DNA of 64,000 nucleotides from Egibacteraceae bacterium. GTDB taxonomy: Bacteria > Actinomycetota > Nitriliruptoria > Euzebyales > Egibacteraceae. How positions within the stretch are numbered: the stretch's first letter is position 1; every line of letters starts with the position of its first letter. Position numbers and translations under genes: made by a program. Below the pieces are notes generated by a model, which was given only the letters and a program-made list of their open reading frames with translations, had not been told where the DNA came from and did no database searches. Below, one piece after another: positions 1 to 8,332 of this stretch. The stretch spans positions 83,820-147,819 of the forward strand of contig JAUJNX010000006.1 of assembly GCA_030447925.1 (NCBI GenBank), read 5' to 3'.

Positions 1-99
1 AAGAGCGCACCGGGCGGCGTACGCGTCCGCCGCTCGGTGCGCCAGCGCCTGGGCCTGTTGCTGGACCGGCTCCAGGGGACCCCGCGCCTGCCGGGCTGA
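1..99 (+). CDS. C-terminal tail of an unidentified gene (partial)
   Basis: An open frame enters from the left edge and stops at a TGA at 97-99, giving 32 residues rich in Arg, Leu and Pro and ending RLPG. No domain can be recognised in so short a tail. It points toward the Cys-rich peptide gene on the other strand, so the two are convergent with a gap of about 9 bp. It may be real only because the frame is open to the edge and the stop falls just before the next gene. Confidence 0.35.
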   Translation, partial: KSAPGGVRVRRSVRQRLGLLLDRLQGTPRLPG

Positions 100-108
100 C
101 CTCAAGGC

Positions 109-174
109 TCAGCAGCAGCCGCAGGGGCAGCAGCCCGGCTCGCAGTCGGTCTCGTTACCGTCGTACTCCGCCAC
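109..174 (-). CDS. Tiny cysteine-rich peptide downstream of merR
   Basis: A 21-codon gene. It starts at a GTG preceded by a very strong ribosome binding site (GGAGGTGACC on the minus strand) lying inside the end of merR. The peptide is acidic at its N-terminus and ends CEPGCCPCGCC, so six of its last eleven residues are cysteines. The start lies 20 bp inside the merR stop, so the two genes are probably translated together. Spacing of the cysteines (CC, CPC, CC) suggests soft-metal binding, perhaps as a metallothionein-like buffer, a metal-delivery peptide or a sensor accessory. The function is inferred only from composition and from its MerR partner. It is too short for ordinary ORF calling. 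Confidence 0.6.
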   Translation of the reverse strand: MAEYDGNETDCEPGCCPCGCC

Positions 175-613
175 GATGGTCACCTCCTCCCCGTGGCAAT
201 GGGCACCAGGTGCCCGGAACAGGGTCTGGGCAGTCGGCTCCGGTGAGGCCGTCCGTCATCCGCACCAGCTCCGCGCGCAGAGCGGTGAGGCGGGCCAGCT
301 CGCGGTCGATGTCCTGGATGTGCTGGCGGAGCAGCACCTCGGCCGGCTCGCACGGGCACTCGCCGGTGTCGCGCACTTCGAGCAGGCTGCGGATCTCGCG
401 CAGCCGGAGCCCCAGGCGCTGGGCGCCCTGCACGAAGCGAAGCCGGTCGACGGCGCGGTGGTCGTAGCGCCGGTGGTCGGCCGCGGTGCGGGCGGGTGGT
501 GGCAGCAGCCCAACGCGCTCGTAGTAGCGCACGGTGTCCGGCCGGATCCCGACCTGCCGGGCGAGGGCGGCGACGCTCAGCGGGGCGCTGGTGGTGAGCG
601 GCGGTGAGGTCAT
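155..613 (-). CDS. MerR-family metal-responsive transcriptional regulator
   Basis: 152 residues. The N-terminus has the MerR winged helix (VAALARQVGI then TVRYYERVGLLPPPARTAADHRRY), followed by the dimerisation helix. Cysteines occur in the ligand loop (GECPCEP, near residue 85) and at the C-terminus (DCPDPVPGTWCPL). Such Cys pairs are typical of MerR proteins sensing Hg, Pb, Cd, Zn or Cu rather than drugs or redox. It probably controls itself and the Cys-rich peptide gene that overlaps its 3' end, through the palindrome just upstream. The exact metal cannot be read from the sequence. No transporter or reductase gene lies beside it in the window. Confidence 0.88.
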   Translation of the reverse strand: MTSPPLTTSAPLSVAALARQVGIRPDTVRYYERVGLLPPPARTAADHRRYDHRAVDRLRFVQGAQRLGLRLREIRSLLEVRDTGECPCEPAEVLLRQHIQDIDRELARLTALRAELVRMTDGLTGADCPDPVPGTWCPLPRGGGDHRGGVRR

Positions 614-619
614 GAACCG

Positions 620-651
620 AGGCTAATCCTTGGAGCACGCTCCAAGGTCAA
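620..651 (-). promoter_or_regulatory. MerR-type operator and promoter of merR, apparently leaderless
   Basis: A perfect 9-bp inverted repeat, CCTTGGAGC and its complement separated by 2 bp, occupies 628-647. It sits between a -35 TTGACC (646-651) and a -10 TAGCCT (620-625) read leftward, giving a 20-bp spacer. Overlong 19-20 bp spacers filled by a palindrome are the hallmark of MerR-controlled promoters. A start about 7 nt after the -10 box falls on the merR ATG at 613, so the transcript would have little or no leader. Confidence 0.72.
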
Positions 652-654
652 GTC

Positions 655-1143
655 TCAGCAGTCGACCCCGGTCACCCTGTCGCCGGTCTGGAGGGTGCCC
701 ACCTGGACTGTCTGGGTTACGACGCCGTTGGCCGGCACTTTCTGCGACAAGAAGCGATGCCCTTGCAAGGCGCCCCCGGTGGTGCCCTCCAGCGTGATCC
801 GGCAGTTGGCCCGACCCGCCCGGTCGCCCTGGTTGCGGACCTCGACCTGCACGCTCGTGGTCGGTCCGCCGACCGCGGGCGTGCCGAGCAGCCGGCCCTC
901 GAAGGGCCCCACGTCGCGCACGCTGAAGAAGAGCACCACGGCGAGTACGAGGAAGCCGGCGACGATGGTGACGACGATCGTGCCGTGGGACTGCGTCGTG
1001 GAGGGCGCGGCCGGTCGGGGCAGCGCCTGGTCGATGTCGGCGATCGCGGCGGTCGCGTCTGCGAACGGCGTCTCGCACCGCACGCACACCTGCAGGTCCC
1101 CGCGTCGCGGCGTACCGCAGCGGGGACAGCGATCCACCGGCAT
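655..1143 (-). CDS. Zinc-ribbon single-pass membrane protein, function unknown
   Basis: 162 residues from an ATG at 1143. The N-terminus has two CxxC knuckles (CPRCGTP, CVRCETPF), a zinc-ribbon pattern. A hydrophobic span follows (TIVVTIVAGFLVLAVVLFF, about residues 55-75), then an extracytoplasmic domain of about 85 residues with alternating polar and hydrophobic strands and a C-terminal Cys. This order, cytoplasmic zinc ribbon, one helix, beta-rich outer domain, is common in uncharacterised actinobacterial proteins. It is transcribed toward merR and is divergent from the ferritin-like gene. No function is assigned. Confidence 0.75.
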   Translation of the reverse strand: MPVDRCPRCGTPRRGDLQVCVRCETPFADATAAIADIDQALPRPAAPSTTQSHGTIVVTIVAGFLVLAVVLFFSVRDVGPFEGRLLGTPAVGGPTTSVQVEVRNQGDRAGRANCRITLEGTTGGALQGHRFLSQKVPANGVVTQTVQVGTLQTGDRVTGVDC

Positions 1144-1209
1144 GGGGCCAATGATAGGAAGACCTGGACCGGCACGACGCCGGCCCCTGCAGGACGGAAG
1201 GCCGGCGGC

Positions 1210-1740
1210 ATGGGCGAGTTCCTCACCGACGTCAAGACGTTGCGGGAGCGGGCCCGTGCGCACATCGAGAAGGGACCGGTCACCGACTCCTACGGCGCCG
1301 ACCTGCCGAGGGTGATCCAGGTGCTCAACGAGGCGCTGGCGACCGAGCTGGTCTGCGTGCTGCGCTACAAGCGCCACTACTTCACCGCCACCGGGCTCGA
1401 TGCCGCGCCCGTGGCCGCGGAGTTCCTGGAGCACGCCAACGAGGAGCAGGTGCACGCCGACTCCCTGGCCGCGCGCATCGTGCAGCTCGGCGGCGAGCCG
1501 GACTTCAACCCCGAAACGTTGATGGCGCGCAGCCACGCCGAGTACGACGCCTCCCCCGGCCTGCTCGACATGGTGCGGGAGGACCTGGTCGCCGAGCGGG
1601 TGGCGATCGCGTCCTACGCCGAGATCATCCAGTGGCTCGGGGCGGGTGACCCGACCACCCGCCGGTTGATGGAGAGCATCCTCGAGCAGGAGGAGCAGCA
1701 CGCCGACGACCTGTTGGGCTTCCTGGAGCGGATGCAGTAG
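1210..1740 (+). CDS. Bacterioferritin/ferritin-like diiron protein
   Basis: 176 residues from an ATG at 1210 with a GGACGGAAG ribosome site upstream. It is a four-helix ferritin-like protein: helix A has NEALATELVCVLRYKRHY, helix B carries EHANEEQVHAD, helix C has EDLVAERVAIASYAEII, and helix D carries EQEEQHADDL. The Glu and ExxH residues are in positions that bind the diiron centre in bacterioferritins. The likely role is ferroxidase and iron storage or detoxification in the cytoplasm. A bacterioferritin-like protein without haem is equally possible. It is divergent from the zinc-ribbon membrane protein and ends in a strong hairpin. Confidence 0.85.
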   Translation: MGEFLTDVKTLRERARAHIEKGPVTDSYGADLPRVIQVLNEALATELVCVLRYKRHYFTATGLDAAPVAAEFLEHANEEQVHADSLAARIVQLGGEPDFNPETLMARSHAEYDASPGLLDMVREDLVAERVAIASYAEIIQWLGAGDPTTRRLMESILEQEEQHADDLLGFLERMQ

Positions 1741-1755
1741 CGGCCGGTCCGGTGG

Positions 1756-1802
1756 GGCCCCGGCCGGCCAGAGCGACCTGAGTCATGGCCGGCCGGGGGG
1801 CC
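1756..1802 (+). terminator. Hairpin after the ferritin-like gene
   Basis: Arms of about 14 bp, GGCCCCGGCCGGCC at 1756-1769 and GGCCGGCCGGGGGGCC at 1787-1802, flank a 17-nt loop. There is no T tract, which is usual for high-GC Actinomycetota. The position is right for a transcription terminator between the ferritin-like and glutamate dehydrogenase genes. Confidence 0.5.
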
Positions 1803-1926
1803 TGGTCTCAAACCGCTGCCGGGCGCTGATTCTCTCGGGCCTGGTCTGGCGTTGTCCCGTGTTCGCGCAGACCCGCGGCAGGGTTCACCATGGCGGCAGC
1901 GCTCGGCGTACCGCGAGGAGGATCCC

Positions 1927-3231
<1,305 letters not shown>

Positions 3232-3277
3232 GTCAGCCCAGGGCGACCTGCTTCGACACGTCCAGGCCCGGGAGCCC

Positions 3278-3953
3278 CTACCCCACAGGCGGGGAGCGGG
3301 AAGCCACATGCTCGGTCCAGGCGGCTCCGTTCCACCACCGCAGTGTGTTCGGCGTGGTCGGGTCGAGATACCACGCCGCGGGGGCCGTTACCGGTCTGCC
3401 GCGACTGCGCGTGATAAGCACGACGAACCCTGCCACAGTGGCGAGCAAGAATGCGACCGGAGCCACCTCACCTATCCACGAGAGGCGCCCGCAGCCAGCC
3501 GCCGATCGGTACTTCTGCGGGGTGACGCTACGTCCCTCGTACCAAATCTGATCGACGCTCAGATCTTCCAGATGGAAGACGGCCGCATGCGGAGTTCGCT
3601 TGCGGAAACGGGCGTTGGCGACGTACTGGACAGCTCCAAGGAACTGTTCGGGCGGACGTCCGTGCACTACGACGCCGGGGGGTACTTCGCCGACGGCGAT
3701 ACGGTCGATTAGGCCGCCCTACCCCGAGATATGCCACACGACAGGACCGACATCAGAACCGAGCCTGACCTCAAGCTCCCTGGAGCGGAGCATCCTCGGA
3801 GTCACATCCGCGGAGGTGAATCAGCACTCGGCCGTTCGCGTCGCGTGAAACCCCGAGATCCTCTATGTAGCTGCAGCCGTTCACTGTGAGCAAGGCCATG
3901 GCGGAGGCGCCCAGCAGCACACGGGCCTTTCTAGGGACTACCGCCGCGCGCAT
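3278..3953 (-). pseudogene. Broken lipoprotein gene with C-terminal DUF2510-like motif
   Basis: Three frame-shifted or interrupted parts read as one protein. A signal peptide with lipobox LTVNGC starts near 3953 and runs through SYIEDLGVSRDANGRVLIHL. After a 1-nt frame change near 3780 come LEVRLGSDVGPVVWHISG and an in-frame TAG near 3717-3719. The same frame then continues GGLIDRIAVGEVPPG and on to residues that include one hydrophobic span (VAPVAFLLATVAGFVVLI) and AAWYLDPTTPNTLRWWNGA, which resembles the DUF2510 motif. As written, only the last 129 codons (GTG at 3667) form an ORF. It may be a decayed gene or two sequence errors. DUF2510 is usually N-terminal, so its place here is odd. Confidence 0.55.
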
Positions 3954-4498
3954 CATCACCGCCTCAGCCGGATTACTCAGCGGCTGCAAGCGTCATGCGG
4001 AGCTCTGCCCGACGCAACGGGGAGGCCGCCTCCTGGCCGGATTGTCACCGGACTGCAACGCTGGGGTGCGGCGCAGCTATCGCGGGTCGGGGGATCTGTC
4101 TCTCAGCCCGTAGCTGCTGCTGACGCCGGCATCAGCAGTGTCTAGTCTGCGGGAAGGGGAGGTCTGCCCCCGGGGGCCCGAGCGTCACGATTGCCCGGCT
4201 AGCCGCGCAGCCCCTTTGCCGCCGTGGACCGTCAGCTCGGTGCGGTCCGACATTCCGGCGATCAACGGCCGGGCCTCCTGGATGAGGGACCGGATGTCCT
4301 CGGGCTCGAGCGACGCGGCGTGAGCGGCGCGGTCGGTCCACACTTCTGACCCCAGACCGCGTCGGGCTCCTCCAAGGTGCTGACGACGTACGCAGATGCA
4401 GCTCGCCAGTCGATTTGCCGGCTCCTTCCACCGCAGCGGACGCCATAGGTCATGCTTCGATTGTGGGTACACGGCCTTGGTGAGGGTAGGGGGCTGAT
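3954..4498. other. Sparse region with no convincing gene
   Basis: About 540 bp between the broken lipoprotein gene and a small membrane protein gene. The best open frame is on the minus strand at 4185-4472 (95 codons). Its second half, from GSEVWTDRAAH through LIQEARPLIAGMS, looks protein-like, but its first half is Arg/Trp-rich and an overlapping frame has its own plausible segment (AYVVSTLEEPDAVWGQ). That is what a decayed, frameshifted gene looks like. I see no RNA gene or repeat here. Confidence 0.35.
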
Positions 4499-4735
4499 GT
4501 GCGCAGAGCGCTCGAGTGGTTGATGGGTCGGACTATCGCCGCGACGGTCCTCAAGATCACAATCGTCGCGGTCCTGTACGGCGGAGTGTCGTACCTCCTC
4601 GATGACGAAAAGCGTGTAACCGATGCGATCTTCATGGGCCTGCTGTGGGCGTGCCTGCTTAAGCTGGTCGTCGGTTACATGTCCAGACAGCTGCAGAAGA
4701 AGCAGAGAGCACGGCAGACCCCGGCGGGCGAGTAG
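4499..4735 (+). CDS. Small two-helix membrane protein
   Basis: 78 residues from a GTG at 4499 with a GGTAGGGGGC stretch upstream. There are two hydrophobic segments, TIAATVLKITIVAVLYGGVSY and AIFMGLLWACLLKLVVGYM, separated by a short charged loop (LDDEKRVTD). A basic tail rich in Lys, Arg and Gln follows, so the C-terminus probably faces the cytoplasm. No family is recognised. It is followed 30 bp later by a lipoprotein gene in the same direction, so they may share a transcript. Confidence 0.6.
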   Translation: MRRALEWLMGRTIAATVLKITIVAVLYGGVSYLLDDEKRVTDAIFMGLLWACLLKLVVGYMSRQLQKKQRARQTPAGE

Positions 4736-4765
4736 TTGCGAGCCAGCTTGGCTTATCGTGCCGGC

Positions 4766-5707
4766 ATGATTCACGCCGCCGCAAGACATCGTCTGCACGC
4801 CGCCACGGCTGCCGCGCTGGTCGTGGTGCTGGCGGCATGCGGCGGGGGGCAAGGCTCCGGACCGGTCGCCACAGCGTCGTCCGCTGGCTCACCGGCGCCG
4901 GTGATAGCTCCGTCGGTCATCCACGCTGCCGCCGACGAACTGGAGAGGCTGGCGACGGGTCGATACGAGGTGGTCACGAGTATTGCCGGCTTTCCGGGGC
5001 TTCCGGACGGGCCGGTCATCGAGCAGTACGGCACTTACGACCTACGCAAGCGACGGATGCAGGTCGGAATGGTCCTCGTCGCGCAGACCCTGCAAGCGCT
5101 CGGCAGTAGGGCGCTGCCCCCCGCGACTCGGGACGATCCGCACCTACTTTTCGCGTATAGCGGCGACGACATCTTCCTGAAAGGGGCGGGCGCGGCGCGA
5201 AGCGGCGTGAAGACCTGGACTCGGTTGAGTCGCGAGCAGGTGGAGCAGGTCAGCGGGATTCCGGTTGATGAGCAACCAGGTGTGCGAATACCCCTCCTCG
5301 AAAGCCTGCGCACCGCAGCGGCACCAGTGGAGCGGGTGGCCAGTGAAGGTGGTGCCCTTCGTTACCGCTTCTCCGTTTCGGAATCCACCGCGCTGGAGGT
5401 CCTGAACGCGGGAGCGGTTGGCCGGCTACTGAAGCAAGTCCCGGCCGAGACCTTGGAGCGCGAGCTCACCGGACAGACCCCGATGGAGGCGGTGCTCGAC
5501 GCTGACGGCCGGTTGATGGAAGCGATGCTTGACCTCGCACCGACGACCCGCAAGTTGCTCAAGGCAGCAGGCGGGGACATCGCGAAAGCAGAGGCGCAGC
5601 TTCCAGCGACGTTCTCCTCGACCTATCGCATCAGGTTCACTGACTCTGGCTCCCCTGTCTCAATCCACGTTCCGTCCAAGTCGGAGCTCTCGCCCCTGCC
5701 TGGCTAA
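4766..5707 (+). CDS. Secreted lipoprotein, LppX/LprG-like architecture
   Basis: 313 residues from an ATG at 4766. It has a lipoprotein signal with hydrophobic core AALVVVLAAC, the Cys being the lipidation site, followed by a flexible Gly/Ser/Pro linker. The mature part (from about residue 55) begins with a helix (AADELERLATGRYEV) and then alternating strands and helices. Signal, linker and a roughly 230-residue alpha/beta domain resemble the LppX/LprAFG group of actinobacterial lipid-carrier lipoproteins. This is architecture only, not detected homology. An alternative TTG start at 4736 would put ten residues before the signal and is less likely. Confidence 0.7.
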   Translation: MIHAAARHRLHAATAAALVVVLAACGGGQGSGPVATASSAGSPAPVIAPSVIHAAADELERLATGRYEVVTSIAGFPGLPDGPVIEQYGTYDLRKRRMQVGMVLVAQTLQALGSRALPPATRDDPHLLFAYSGDDIFLKGAGAARSGVKTWTRLSREQVEQVSGIPVDEQPGVRIPLLESLRTAAAPVERVASEGGALRYRFSVSESTALEVLNAGAVGRLLKQVPAETLERELTGQTPMEAVLDADGRLMEAMLDLAPTTRKLLKAAGGDIAKAEAQLPATFSSTYRIRFTDSGSPVSIHVPSKSELSPLPG

Positions 5708-5741
5708 CGGCCCGCACTGGGGAGGACGGTCAGGAGGTCCG

Positions 5742-6095
5742 ATGCGGAGACTGCTGGAGGAGTCCCGCGCTGCCGCCCTTGTGGTGAGGAGGATCTCCAT
5801 CGGCCTTGTGGGGCTCATCTGTCTCGGAGTGTTCTTCCTGTTCGGAGATGACCAACTACCAGACAGCGCATTCTTTGTCGTCTTCCTCGCCGCGGGCGGC
5901 GTGAGTGTCTGGTGGTTCTACTACTTCGAACGGCACGAAGACCATTGGCAAGAAAAGCGCTTGATGCGGAAACACTGGAACGCCGGATTCCATCAAGGCG
6001 AACCCCGCACCTTGGTGTGGTGGATGAGCCGGCCTGTACGCCGGGTTCTGTACCGCCGGTCCTTGCGGCGCCGGAGGCGACGGTCATCCATCTAG
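5742..6095 (+). CDS. Small membrane protein whose 3' end is antisense to rnpB
   Basis: 117 residues from an ATG at 5742 with a clean AGGAGG at 5732-5737. It has two hydrophobic segments, ISIGLVGLICLGVFFLF and SAFFVVFLAAGGVSVWWFYYF, and then a cytoplasmic charged stretch. The last 25 residues, ending in RRSLRRRRRRSSI, are encoded by the complement of the 3' part of RNase P RNA. The gene therefore probably lost its own stop, or simply reads into rnpB until a TAG at 6093-6095. No function is assigned. The ribosome binding site and the hydrophobic segments support a real gene. Confidence 0.6.
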   Translation: MRRLLEESRAAALVVRRISIGLVGLICLGVFFLFGDDQLPDSAFFVVFLAAGGVSVWWFYYFERHEDHWQEKRLMRKHWNAGFHQGEPRTLVWWMSRPVRRVLYRRSLRRRRRRSSI

Positions 6096-6437
6096 GGCCG
6101 CCGTTGCCGACGGCCTCGAGCGGTCTACCCGAAGGCTCAGGCGGGCCGCCCTCGAACGCCTCCGCAGCGGCGGCCGAAGCCGCCGCCTTCTGACCTTGCT
6201 CCGGGTGGGGTTTACCGAGCCACCCCGGTCACCCGAGGTGCTGGTGCGCTCTTACCGCACCGTTTCACCTTTACCTCGCGGCCGGAGCCGCGAGGCGGTC
6301 TGTTTTCTGTGGCACTGTCCCGCGGGTCACCCCGGCTGGACGTTATCCAGCACCCTGCCCTGTGGAGCCCGGACGTTCCTCGGCGACGCCGGTCACCCGG
6401 CGCCGACGCGACCGTCCGGCCGGCTCATCCACCACCT
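6017..6437 (-). ncRNA. rnpB: RNase P RNA (bacterial type A)
   Basis: Read on the minus strand, the 5' arm of P1 (GATGAGCCGGCC near 6420-6436) pairs with the 3' arm (GGCCGGCTCATC near 6020-6035). Conserved core segments occur in order: GAGGAACGTCCGGGCTCC near 6364-6381, CACAGAAAACAGACCGCC, GGTAAGAGCGCACCAG, GGTAAACCCCACC, AGATGGATGACCG near 6081-6093, and ACAGAACCCGGCGTACAGG. Length of about 420 nt fits actinobacterial type A. It is the catalytic subunit for tRNA 5' maturation. Ends are set by P1 and could be off by several bases. It lies just downstream of rnhC. Confidence 0.93.
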
Positions 6438-6443
6438 CAGATG

Positions 6444-7586
6444 CTACGCCGGATCGGCGCCCAGCGGCAGATGGCAGGTGTCGTTAACCGACCGTACGAC
6501 GGCCGCCCCGTCGGCGTACCAGTCGATCTCGGTCATCGACGCCAGGTCGAGGTGCAGCCGGTAGAGCACCTGCGCCGGCGCGTCCAAGGCGACCCGCAGC
6601 ATCGCCTTGATCGGTGTGACGTGGCTCACCACGACGACCGCCTCGCCGGGATGGGCGGCCACGATGGCGTCCCGAGCCGCCCCGACCCGCACCGCCGTAG
6701 CCGCGAAGGACTCGCCGTACGGCGGCGCGAGATCAGTGCTCGCCAGCCACGCCGTCAGCTCCGCCGGCCAGCGCTCGCGGATCTCGGCCAACGTGTAGCC
6801 CTCCCAGTCGCCGAAGTCGGTCTCGCGTAGGCCCGACTCCACCTGCACCGCCAGGCCGAGCCGCTCGGCGATGGCCTCCGCCGTCGCCTGCGCCCGGCGC
6901 AGCGGCGAGGACCACACCGCGGCCAGCGGAGCCGTCTTGGCCAGCTCGGCGACCCGCTCCGCGGCGGCAGCCGCCTGTTCGCGGCCGCGCTCCGTCAGCT
7001 CCGGGTCACCGATCCCACTGAACCGCCGCTCCACGGACAGTGGCGTCTCGCCGTGGCGGACCAGCACCGTGGTGGTGGGCGGAGACGTGGGCTCCGTCCA
7101 GCCGCTGAGCCGGTTGGGCGCCGGTCCGGTGCCCGCCTCTACCGCCGGCCCGGTACGCCGCACCCACGGCAAACCGCGCGCCGCGGCGTCCATCGCCTCG
7201 TTGGCCAGCTGGTCCGCCTCGGCGTTGAGCTCCCGCGCGATGTGCACGTAGCGCACCCGCGGCAACCGGCGCACCAGCTCGTCCGCCTCTGCCTTCAGCC
7301 GTGCCATGTCGGGATGCTTGACCCGCCACCGGCCGGCCATCTGCTGTACGACGAGCATCGAGTCCATCCGCACCTCGACGCTCTCCGGGTCCAGGGCCAG
7401 CGCGGCCTCCAGCCCGGCGATCAGCCCGCGGTACTCCGCGACGTTGTTGCTCGCCGTACCGATGCCCTCTGCCACCTCGGTGAGCACCTCGCCGGTGTCG
7501 GCGTCGCGCACCACGGCGCCGTAGCCGGCCGGACCGGGGTTGCCGCGGGAACCGCCGTCGGCCTCGACCCGCAGCCGCCGCCCCAC
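6444..7586 (-). CDS. rnhC: Bifunctional RNase H / CobC-like phosphatase
   Basis: 380 residues. The GTG start at 7586 overlaps the TAG of the upstream gene (TAGTG), which I prefer to an upstream start. Residues 1-150 are RNase HI: the acidic catalytic set is visible in ADGGSRGNPG, VAEYRGL, VRMDSML and LNAEADQLAN. Residues 180-380 are a histidine phosphatase domain with VLVRHGET, LTERGREQA and VVSHVTPI. The same fusion is known in Mycobacterium (Rv2228c), where it cleaves RNA-DNA hybrids and has acid or alpha-ribazole phosphatase activity. It is last in a three-gene overlapping operon with nif3 and the zinc-ribbon protein. Confidence 0.93.
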   Translation of the reverse strand: MGRRLRVEADGGSRGNPGPAGYGAVVRDADTGEVLTEVAEGIGTASNNVAEYRGLIAGLEAALALDPESVEVRMDSMLVVQQMAGRWRVKHPDMARLKAEADELVRRLPRVRYVHIARELNAEADQLANEAMDAAARGLPWVRRTGPAVEAGTGPAPNRLSGWTEPTSPPTTTVLVRHGETPLSVERRFSGIGDPELTERGREQAAAAAERVAELAKTAPLAAVWSSPLRRAQATAEAIAERLGLAVQVESGLRETDFGDWEGYTLAEIRERWPAELTAWLASTDLAPPYGESFAATAVRVGAARDAIVAAHPGEAVVVVSHVTPIKAMLRVALDAPAQVLYRLHLDLASMTEIDWYADGAAVVRSVNDTCHLPLGADPA

Positions 7587-8332
7587 TAGGCGTCCGTGCC
7601 GGCGGCCGGTCGGACCAGGATCCGGCGGCACTCCTCGCAGCGGACGACCTCGTCCGCCGGAGCCTTGCGCAGCCGGTCCAGGTCGGCCTGCCCGAGCGAG
7701 AGGTGACAGCCCTCACATCGACCTCTGTGCAGGATTGCGGCGCCCACCCCGGCGGCAGAGGCGCGGATCCGCTCGTAGAGCGCCGTCAGGTCCTCCGGGA
7801 TCCGTGGAGCGAGCTCCACCCGGGCCGCCCGCTCGCGCTCCGCCTCCGCGTCGATCTCCTGCCAGGCCTCGTCCCGGAGCGACTCGGCGACCTCCCGCTC
7901 GCCGGTGAGCTGCTCGCGCTCCCGTCGTAACGCGACGAGGCGCAGCTCGACCGCCTCACGCACCTCCATCCGCTCGAGCACCTCGTCCTCCAGGTGGCCC
8001 TTGCGCCGCGCCAGCGAGACGAGCTCGTGCTGGAGGTTCTCCAGCTCCCGCGGTGAGCCGACCTGGCCTTTGTCCAGGCGCTGCTGGTCGCGCTCCATCC
8101 GCGAAGCGACGACGTCGACGTCGTTCTCCACCTTGCGCTGCTCGCGGGCGATGTCGGAGAGCTCGGTCTCAGCCCGCACGATCTCGTCGCTGAGCTGGGC
8201 CAGCCGTCGCTCCAGTGCCTCAAGCTGCGCGAGCTGCGGCAAGGTGCGCCGCCGCTGCTCGAGGCGGGCGAGCGCGGAGTCATGCCCCTGCAGCTCGATG
8301 AGCTGGAGCTGGACCTCGGGCGGCGCTTTCAC
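7586..8332 (-). CDS. Coiled-coil protein with C-terminal zinc ribbon (CT398/DUF164 type)
   Basis: 248 residues. The GTG at 8332 overlaps the nif3 stop (GTGA). Residues 10-180 form a long antiparallel coiled coil rich in Glu, Arg and Leu (for example QLSDEIVRAETEL). The C-terminus has four Cys in a zinc ribbon, CEGCHLSL and CEECRRIL. This is the actinobacterial orthologue type that sits between nif3 and rnhC, as in Mycobacterium. The biochemical role is unresolved; the zinc ribbon and coiled coil suggest a nucleic-acid or protein scaffold. Position and overlaps tie it to the expression of both neighbours. Confidence 0.9.
   Translation of the reverse strand: MKAPPEVQLQLIELQGHDSALARLEQRRRTLPQLAQLEALERRLAQLSDEIVRAETELSDIAREQRKVENDVDVVASRMERDQQRLDKGQVGSPRELENLQHELVSLARRKGHLEDEVLERMEVREAVELRLVALRREREQLTGEREVAESLRDEAWQEIDAEAERERAARVELAPRIPEDLTALYERIRASAAGVGAAILHRGRCEGCHLSLGQADLDRLRKAPADEVVRCEECRRILVRPAAGTDA

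Noticed and set aside
4185-4472. Minus-strand ORF of 95 codons with a protein-like second half
   Set aside because: The first half is not convincing and a second frame has an equally plausible segment, so I report only a sparse region with a possible decayed gene.
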